A stretch of DNA of 64,000 bases from Aradus depressus (taxonomy: Eukaryota > Arthropoda > Insecta > Hemiptera > Aradidae). Numbering within the stretch: position 1 is the stretch's first letter; every line of letters begins with the position of its first letter. Location of the stretch: NCBI GenBank assembly GCA_963662175.1, contig OY759215.1, positions 6,809,079 through 6,873,078 on the forward strand, given 5' to 3'. Shown in pieces: positions 61,801-64,000 of the stretch. The notes under the pieces were generated by a model. It was not told the origin of the DNA and did no database searches. It worked only from the letters and a program-made list of their open reading frames with translations. The translations under genes and the position numbers were made by a program.

Positions 61801-62249
61801 TTAACCGAATGTCCGGATAATCGGTGCCCGGATTAGCGGGACTCTACTGTATTATATTGAATAAATTAAATATTTTCCGCAAGTGTTTTTTTTTTTTACT
61901 CTACAAAATTTCAGTTATATTTCTTCAGTAATTTCCAATATATCATGGTATGCTTGACGTCTGGGTTCGTTTTAGCAATGATCCGTATAGTCATCAGTAT
62001 TCGAAACTTTACAAATAATATTTATTAAATTATTTTATTGTTATTAATATTTAAAGTAGAGAGATAAGTCTCACCTGACGTCAGCGGCTGTATGACTCCA
62101 CAACCAGCGTTATTTACCATGACAGAGACGTTTCCCAAATTCTCATCGACCCATTCAAAGGCAGCTTTGACTTCCGACTCTTGAGAGACATCGCAGCATA
62201 CTGCTTTAACCAATCCACGGCCGTTGTCAGCTATCTCATTTTCCAGTTC
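39043..62249 (-). CDS. SDR gene C, short-chain dehydrogenase/reductase (DHRS11-like), first exon outside window
   Basis: Five exons on the minus strand: 62249-62075, 49929-49803, 43771-43642, 41450-41325 and 39120-39043. They join to 636 bases (211 codons plus stop) with intron phases identical to gene A. Adding a 44-codon exon 1 would give about 255 residues. The product runs from ELENEIADNG through VMVNNAG, DTNVLG (catalytic Asn), VNSTTGH (Ser), PYAATK (Tyr, Lys) and SPGFTRTEM to QPTGENMNHY and a short tail. The catalytic set is complete and there is no stop or frameshift. Introns are long (one of 12 kb) and packed with Helitron, Harbinger and LINE copies. Likely an NADP(H)-dependent cytosolic reductase/dehydrogenase; substrate unknown. 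Confidence 0.88.
39121..39593. other. Gene C intron 5, TA-rich
   Basis: Contains a TA microsatellite at about 39170-39215 and another short one near 39537-39553. No exon. Confidence 0.5.
39594..39725 (+). repeat. S1 SINE fragment
   Basis: 3' half only: gatgtcaggtactcggtaaa, gagtcgggctcatgtccacc, ending gtagtaggta. Confidence 0.68.
39726..41179. other. Gene C intron 5, unrecognised
   Basis: AT-rich with a TA microsatellite at about 40826-40848. No exon or element found. Confidence 0.4.
41180..41290 (-). pseudogene. LINE C-terminal zinc-knuckle fragment
   Basis: The minus-strand frame reads CRLCTLDEKDDLVHFLLHCP. This matches the C-x2-C ... H-x4-C pattern at the C-terminus of many jockey-like and RTE-like LINE ORF2 proteins. 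Only about 100 bp is left. It lies just downstream of gene C exon 5. Confidence 0.6.
41325..41450 (-). CDS. SDR gene C exon 5
   Basis: The exon is 126 bp and 42 codons, phase 0 both sides, with acceptor ATTACAG|AGC and donor AAC|GTAAGT. It encodes SISPGFTRTEMTADYPTDI, then PSLTPDDVVNCIMFVLSCP and SHVN. It aligns with exon 5 of gene A and is four codons shorter in the variable loop. Confidence 0.88.
41740..41852. repeat. Foldback-flanked hairpin with CTGAAGA...GAAA core
   Basis: Outer inverse pieces gggggagagatcaggt and cctgatctctcccc enclose cctgaagaaggcacactcag then tgccgaaagcttggc. ggcac/gtgcc forms a perfect 5-bp stem between CTGAAGA and GAAA. Related in plan, not in sequence, to the F family. 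Confidence 0.6.
41893..42105 (+). repeat. S1 SINE copy, diverged
   Basis: Head degraded, box B intact (gcgggttcgaaacccgg). Body to agagaccctatcctagg-like sequence, then a deleted 3' end joined to atgtcacaataactgac. Confidence 0.7.
42404..42566 (+). repeat. S1 SINE copy with internal deletion
   Basis: Intact head (ccgccggtagctcagtggta, box B caggttcgaaactcgg), then a jump from the body start to gatggccttgtagttaaagc and the tail acaacaactaactatag. Confidence 0.75.
42567..43235. mobile_element. Inverted second copy of the 27.6-kb TIR element
   Basis: Shares, in inverse order, ttgtaaaatatcaaatttgc, aatcgtctagaatgttctcg, ggtgccaggtgcctctattt and the caattgacggggttagaatc end with 27589-28262. Extra sequence at about 42782-42856 and several rearrangements separate the pieces. 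Confidence 0.65.
43326..43597 (-). repeat. S1 SINE copy
   Basis: Minus-strand S1 from the tail side (gttattgtaactcatggtca) to box B (gggtttcgaacccac in plus view). The head is truncated near 43597, about 45 bp from the donor of gene C exon 4. Confidence 0.75.
43642..43771 (-). CDS. SDR gene C exon 4 (catalytic Tyr/Lys)
   Basis: The exon is 130 bp, with acceptor GTTTAG|CAC and donor ACT|GTAAGT. After completing the catalytic Ser codon it encodes TTGHTIITMAGYGPYAATKH, then GVTVLTQSLKTELAVEKTKI and RVT. YAATK holds Tyr and Lys. A second gtaagt-like donor lies about 30 bp further into the intron (43620-43610) and looks like a small duplication of the donor region. Confidence 0.88.
43820..44781. 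mobile_element. TIR element rich in TATCGATAC motifs
   Basis: Ends tagggatatatcgatac and the inverse gtatcgatagaaccctaxx-type terminus (ending accctaat 44781 by position). TATCGATAC or near matches recur subterminally on both sides, as transposase-binding arrays do. No coding content. The flanking 8 bp do not match well, so the superfamily is open (hAT-like suspected). Confidence 0.6.
44785..46184. other. Gene C intron 3, unrecognised, with an even-composition block
   Basis: 44800-44840 has an R1 scrap. 45020-45420 is less AT-rich than its surroundings and ends with tacaag|gtaacg, which looks like a donor, but no frame is recognisable. A retroelement leader or solo LTR is possible. The remainder is AT-rich. 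Confidence 0.4.
46185..46300 (+). pseudogene. LINE reverse transcriptase fragment
   Basis: Plus-strand frame: SRDAKIASYKTILRLVVTYV, then SETWVLTRREAQFLQ. This matches the region after the RT palm (K-RLYKT--RPV--YGSE-W-LT) found in RTE/CR1/jockey-like LINEs. About 40 codons remain. Confidence 0.65.
46693..47734. mobile_element. F foldback element, long form with 12-bp target duplication
   Basis: Arms of about 400 bp are inverse copies of each other (from aaacaaacttatttttgaaa to the tatatgtttcaagttatcta region). The centre is short and the right end has the extra cacaatatgtccgcgtttct. The duplication tgtttgttaaat is at 46681-46692 and 47735-47746. Both arms carry cctgacgatgg/ccgaaaccggt. The minus-strand open frame inside (47095-46889) is AT-driven and not a gene. 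Confidence 0.8.
47888..48085 (-). repeat. R1 fragment
   Basis: Minus-strand words cttcctcagatatacgaaat, ggttcaactcaaaaacccta and ctgccatcaacacaaaatg, ending cagtctacttccccgtaca. Confidence 0.6.
48344..48579. mobile_element. MITE with ~28-bp inverted ends
   Basis: Left gcttgggcacaagggcttaa then gtcagca. Right is its inverse (tgctgacttaagccctttt then gcccaaac). The interior is AT-rich and non-coding. Confidence 0.65.
48660..49024 (+). repeat. S1 SINE, full length
   Basis: Head gcgccggtagatcagtagta, box B gtgggttcgaaactcga, with a small duplication of tttattttatctg in the junction. Complete body and tail gtcataaaacctaacctat, again with CCTAA units. Confidence 0.82.
49025..49800. other. Gene C intron 3, unrecognised
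   Basis: AT-rich with A-runs. Nothing recognised. Confidence 0.4.
49803..49929 (-). CDS. SDR gene C exon 3
   Basis: The exon is 127 bp, with acceptor CTGTTCAG|ATG and donor AACAG|GTAAAT. After the split Asp it encodes GDNEELGNMFDTNVLGLISC, then TREAASRMRTNEGVGHIINV and N plus two bases. DTNVLG has the catalytic Asn. Two codons shorter than exon 3 of gene A. Confidence 0.88.
50005..50480 (+). pseudogene. LINE (jockey-like) 3' end, plus strand
   Basis: Translates, with interruptions, to PLWTYDLQIYGTAKTSNIKR, IQVFQSKPL and TLHRDLNITPIDTTI. This is the same C-terminal segment as the copy at 57561-58462, with premature stops. The non-coding 3' end (gtgcattttttgcaaagttg, aataaatacaaaaaaa) is also shared. 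5'-truncated at about 50005. Confidence 0.85.
50628..50766 (-). repeat. S2 tRNA-derived SINE
   Basis: Plus view: cggacgggattcgaacccgc (box B inverse), ctaaagccctacggcctagc, ccgcacggccaccatgg (head inverse). The tRNA-like part is well preserved; the 3' tail is short. Confidence 0.78.
50797..51184 (-). repeat. R1 copy split by a Harbinger element
   Basis: Minus-strand R1 from the hairpin side (cttcagccatacggagtata) to cagaagcctctacgtaa. R1 continues after the insertion at 51945-52050 (gtcaagttttatttttaggc, cgttccagtgatgaaccgcc). Confidence 0.75.
51188..51944. mobile_element. PIF/Harbinger-like element, internally deleted
   Basis: Inverted ends ggcctggggcacactcaatt... and ...gcaagtgtgccccaggcc, with TAA at the left flank and TTA at the right (TWA-type 3-bp target). 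It contains an N-terminal transposase-family fragment (51854-51525, minus). At 757 bp it is too short for a working Harbinger. It is inserted into an R1 copy, with R1 text continuing on both sides. Confidence 0.8.
51525..51854 (-). pseudogene. Harbinger transposase N-terminal fragment
   Basis: The 109-codon frame includes KRRFWLHPLTTKRTEKGQFH, then KLYAHLTSYPVKFFKYYRTS and FDELLELIRP. This is the region N-terminal to the DDE domain in PIF/HARBI1-type nucleases (RRFWVHPI--R---G-FH-LY--L---KFF-YFRM---F--LL--I-P). The frame ends near FTPENGFQLH, where the catalytic domain has been deleted. Non-functional. Confidence 0.75.
52051..52690. other. Gene C intron 2, low-complexity
   Basis: Contains a poly-T run at 52241-52261 and long A/T-rich sequence with aataataaataaa repeats (52430-52690). 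No gene. Confidence 0.5.
52735..53755. repeat. Tandem repeat within Helitron, ~130-150 bp units
   Basis: Units contain ctcattaacggttgatcgta, gtcacgaaatttcccatgta, tgtggcgtcccaaagttttg and a G-run. Starts near 52890, 53035, 53183, 53336 and 53469, with diverged units on either side. Variation in G-run length explains the spacing differences. Confidence 0.8.
53773..54872. repeat. 66-bp minisatellite, open on both strands
   Basis: About 16-17 units of gttcctaacttcgtactagc / tgtggggtccgctgttgcaa / ggcacatactagatgtggtg / ctcagc. Each unit is two diverged 33-bp halves. Because 66 is a multiple of three, one plus-strand frame reads units of LAVGSAVARHI and LDVVPSVPNFV, and a minus-strand frame reads TASTKLGTLSTTSSMCLATAD. 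Variants alternate (ARHIL/ARHKL/TKHLL). No start context, no conserved function; best read as repeat DNA, not a gene. Confidence 0.85.
54940..55990. repeat. Array of S1-like pieces between Helitron copies
   Basis: The S1 words ccgaaggacgacgtgctca and cgagtacctgacatacgaaa recur about six times (near 54960, 55150, 55290, 55420, 55750 and 55880) in inverse S1 orientation. They alternate with tcttcaaatttctcgctttt and cggtttttag. This is an amplified, diverged SINE-derived complex repeat. Confidence 0.65.
56139..57111 (+). mobile_element. Helitron-like element copy 2, both ends present
   Basis: Starts TCTATATTAATAAAGCTGAA and ends with hairpin-forming cccgggcaacgccggg, then tattactg and CTAG, followed by T. 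This is the 5'-TC...CTRR-3' plan of Helitrons with a subterminal hairpin. The base before TC is G rather than A. The 973-bp interior holds about three of the 130-150 bp units and a short minisatellite. No Rep/helicase. Confidence 0.78.
56660..56960. repeat. Short form of the 66-bp minisatellite
   Basis: Four to five diverged units (gtattcgctgtggggtccgc, cagcgttcctaactacgtac), older and less regular than the array at 53773-54872. Several 33-bp half-units are lost. Confidence 0.75.
57112..57545. other. Gene C intron 2, unrecognised
   Basis: A less AT-rich block (57205-57460) lies between the Helitron and the LINE. No frame is recognisable. Confidence 0.4.
57561..58462 (-). mobile_element. 5'-truncated jockey-like LINE with 15-bp target duplication
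   Basis: Minus-strand translation from 58462: LTATYADDTAILASHTDPHT (catalytic YADD), KYLGLTLDRRLTWNPHTR, ILNRRSKLSTRQKLNCYTYL, LLRPLWTYGLQIYGTA and PRRLKRVWHRDLLV, then stop. These are the last RT blocks and the C-terminal domain. The frame is open through, so the copy is young. The poly-A tail (T-run in plus view, 57561-57578) abuts the duplication tcttacaataaaata at 57546-57560, repeated at 58463-58477. Only about 900 bp of the element was inserted. Confidence 0.92.
58567..58792. mobile_element. Small TIR element (gtaacaaaac ends), second copy
   Basis: Left aagtaacaaaacaacaaatt, right gtgtgttttgttacctta, inverted. Shares ggaaattttctttataattt and aaatccaaggttaagctt with 37868-38020. Confidence 0.55.
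58800..59449. other. Gene C intron 2, unrecognised
   Basis: AT-rich, nothing recognised. Confidence 0.4.
59450..60080 (-). pseudogene. PIF/Harbinger transposase remnant
   Basis: Across shifting minus-strand frames, pieces FPNAVLFGDFEHLLKSWL, NVAERWYN and RQTIERALGILKETFSY can be read. This is the DDE-domain end of HARBI1-like transposases (GD-GY-L--WL---, AE--YN-AH---R--IERA-G-LK). Many stops and frameshifts. No terminal repeats found nearby; a different part of the protein from the fragment at 51525-51854. Confidence 0.65.
60081..60684. other. Gene C intron 2, AT-rich
   Basis: T-rich with no exon or element seen. Confidence 0.4.
60696..60922 (+). mobile_element. F element, short single-core form with target duplication
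   Basis: Starts tctaggttgagaaacacgga and ends aagtttgttttat. One core only (cttgataatgg ... ccgaaaccggc). The duplication taaattaacac is at 60685-60695 and 60923-60933. This 227-bp form shows the inverted core is not obligatory. Confidence 0.75.
61205..61849. mobile_element. Tigger/pogo-like non-autonomous element
   Basis: Inverted ends cagtagagccccgctaatct and ...ggattagcgggactctactg flanked by TA (61203-61204, 61850-61851). Subterminal gtccgga and ccggat words repeat on both sides. The 645-bp interior lacks transposase. Confidence 0.8.
62075..62249 (-). CDS. SDR gene C exon 2
   Basis: The exon is 175 bp, with acceptor TTTTCTAG|GAA and donor TCAG|GTGAGA. It encodes ELENEIADNGRGLVKAVCCD, then VSQESEVKAAFEWVDENLGN, VSVMVNNAGCGVIQPLTS plus one base. 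The most 5' exon of gene C inside the window. Three codons longer than gene B exon 2 before the DVS motif. Confidence 0.88.
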
Positions 62250-63926
62250 CTAGAAAAAAATCGTGGCGATTACAGTAACTTTGATAACATGTTTTGGAAT
62301 GGTTTCGGAGAGCATTTTTTGGGAGGAACAATAATTTAAAGCAAAAATAATTAAAAAAATTATACTATCAATAATTTTCAAGATGGCTGATTTAGGTACT
62401 AGTACTTTTTTCTGGTTTTTATTTTCATATACGATTTTAGTGGATTAGTTAAATAATGGGAATGAATAAGAAATATACTTAACAGACAGTAGGTATAATC
62501 TGAATCACAACAAAAATATAACCCATCTTACTGCTACTTTCACAGTTACTCTTAACGTGAGTAATATTATTTTGAATTATACAATGGTGGCACAAAAAAA
62601 ACCTCTAGATATGCCGTTCTTCGGATGGAACCTTAAGCGGTTACGAAATCCTAAAGATATAAATCCATCTCCTCAAAACATTCCATAGATGTCAATCAGT
62701 TCTGTTACGCCCTCAATACGTCAGAACAGTGCTTTGCAGCCCTTCTATTAGAGACTCCACATTAGAATTCTTGTTGAAAAAATATTTTCAAAAAGTCTTT
62801 CTTGGTATGAAATAAGGAGAATTGTAACCCAGTTCGAACTCCCAGTTGAACTTCGTTATTCTTCAACAAACTTCTAAGTCAGCAATTGGGGATGTTATTT
62901 AAGATATTTTCAACTCTTTGTGGTAAAACGTTTTTTCCATCCTCCATAACCGTAAGCGATATTGCTCTTCACTCTTAGTTCTAACAAATATCTGCTTCAA
63001 GACCATGCAACTCCTTGCTCTAGGATATTGAATATATATATTTTTTAAATGATCATTAGTTACTATGTAGGCTTTTGAGTTAATGAGTCTGATGAAACAG
63101 TGTTATCGATTCGGGAGATGACCTATTATTTATACATAAATAGGATGACCATCTATTATTCGTCATATGGTGGTTCAATCGATTAATTAATTGTCTATTT
63201 CTTTTGATTATAATATAGGGTCTCAAGGAAGATGATCTGCTCAATTATATTTTGTATTGTCATGTATTATGTAGAATATACATTCTGTGATAAAGAGTCC
63301 AATACATAAAGTTTTATATGTACATATATCTTTGTCAAGGACGATCTATGTGGCTTCGAAAAGACGCTTCAACGCGCATCTTATTCATCAGTCAAATTAG
63401 TGCTAAAATGAAAGCAAAGATCTTTCTCTTACCTACTTATATTCTTCGTTTCTCTCGAATTAATATAAGTTCTCGAATTAATATAAATTAAAATAAGTTT
63501 TAGCATGTGTTTCATTTTTTTTTAGTTCTTGAATATTTCTTGTACTTGTTAGAGGCTTATTATTTTTATTGGCTAATATGCGTCGACCATAAGGCCAAAA
63601 AAAAATATATATTTTTATTTCCCAATCCTTATAAATTTAAATCTTCAATGATTATTTTCTTGCGTGTGTTGCATAATTTTTATTATGTATTTATAGGCCA
63701 GACTCATTTGTTAAAAACTTATATTTGAACAAATACAATTTCTTTGATTCTCTGATAAATTTTGCTAGTACTTGCAGAACAACGGCAGGCACCCCAGCCA
63801 GTTTATTAGAAAAACAGACTTTTATTAATTTTTTTAAAAAGTGATAATATCACTCCATCGGAAGAAAGTTAATGAGATCATTATTATAGAACTTCTTATT
63901 AACTCTTTACTACTTGAGGCGAAAAT
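62250..63926. other. Gene C intron 1, unrecognised
   Basis: AT-rich. I looked for an exon 1 like MDRWRDRVA-VTGASSGIG on the minus strand and found none, so it must lie beyond 64000. A weak S1 scrap (gttcttcggatggaacctta) is near 62612-62631. Confidence 0.45.
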
Positions 63927-64000
63927 GAGGGCGCCGGTAGCTCAGTGGTATGCGTGCTTGCTTTCTGAGCTCAAGAACGTGGGTTCGAAACTCGACCGAA
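63927..64000 (+). repeat. S1 SINE head, cut by window end
   Basis: Head gggcgccggtagctcagtgg, then tatgcgtgcttgctttctga and box B gtgggttcgaaactcgac. Continues past the window edge. Confidence 0.8.

Overview
The window is nuclear DNA of an animal, most likely an arthropod and plausibly a repeat-rich insect (perhaps a hemipteran, but this is not proven). The evidence is AT-rich sequence, genes split into short exons with GT-AG introns of several kilobases, tRNA-derived SINEs whose tails end in CCTAA units (the arthropod telomere motif), jockey-like LINEs, Helitrons, and hAT, pogo/Tigger and PIF/Harbinger relics. There is no operon, CRISPR array, rRNA or convincing tRNA gene, and almost every long open frame is a by-product of repeats.

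The only host genes I can support are three tandem paralogues on the minus strand, all classical short-chain dehydrogenases/reductases of the DHRS11 / insect farnesol-dehydrogenase-like type. Gene A (35462 down to 14947) is complete: six exons, 261 codons, with the TGASSGIG cofactor motif and an Asn-Ser-Tyr-Lys catalytic set. Gene C lies upstream on the minus strand (62249 down to 39043) and shows exons 2 to 6; its first exon is beyond the right edge. Gene B lies downstream (10132 down to 803) and shows exons 1 and 2; the rest is beyond the left edge. Exon lengths and intron phases agree across the three, so they arose by tandem duplication. Gene B exon 1 is followed, inside its first intron, by three further partial copies of itself with splice donor.

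The rest is layered repeats. S1 is a tRNA-derived SINE with about 20 copies. S2 is a second tRNA-derived SINE with three copies. R1 is a dispersed repeat of about 600 bp that ends in a hairpin and an A-rich tail. F is a foldback family with a hammerhead-like CTGANGA...GAAA core and target duplications of about 11-12 bp. Terminal-inverted-repeat DNA elements are scattered throughout. Notable blocks are a seven-copy 109-bp satellite in intron 1 of gene A (33.9-34.6 kb), a pyrimidine-strand tract in intron 4 of gene A (18.7-19.4 kb), and a Helitron region at 52.7-57.1 kb in intron 2 of gene C. That region carries a 66-bp minisatellite that reads open on both strands and an array of S1-like pieces.

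The genes probably encode NADP(H)-dependent cytosolic oxidoreductases acting on alcohols, steroids or isoprenoids. The substrate cannot be read from sequence. No new multi-gene system is evident. The most unusual items are the exon-1 array of gene B, the F family, the telomere-motif SINE tails and the Helitron minisatellite.
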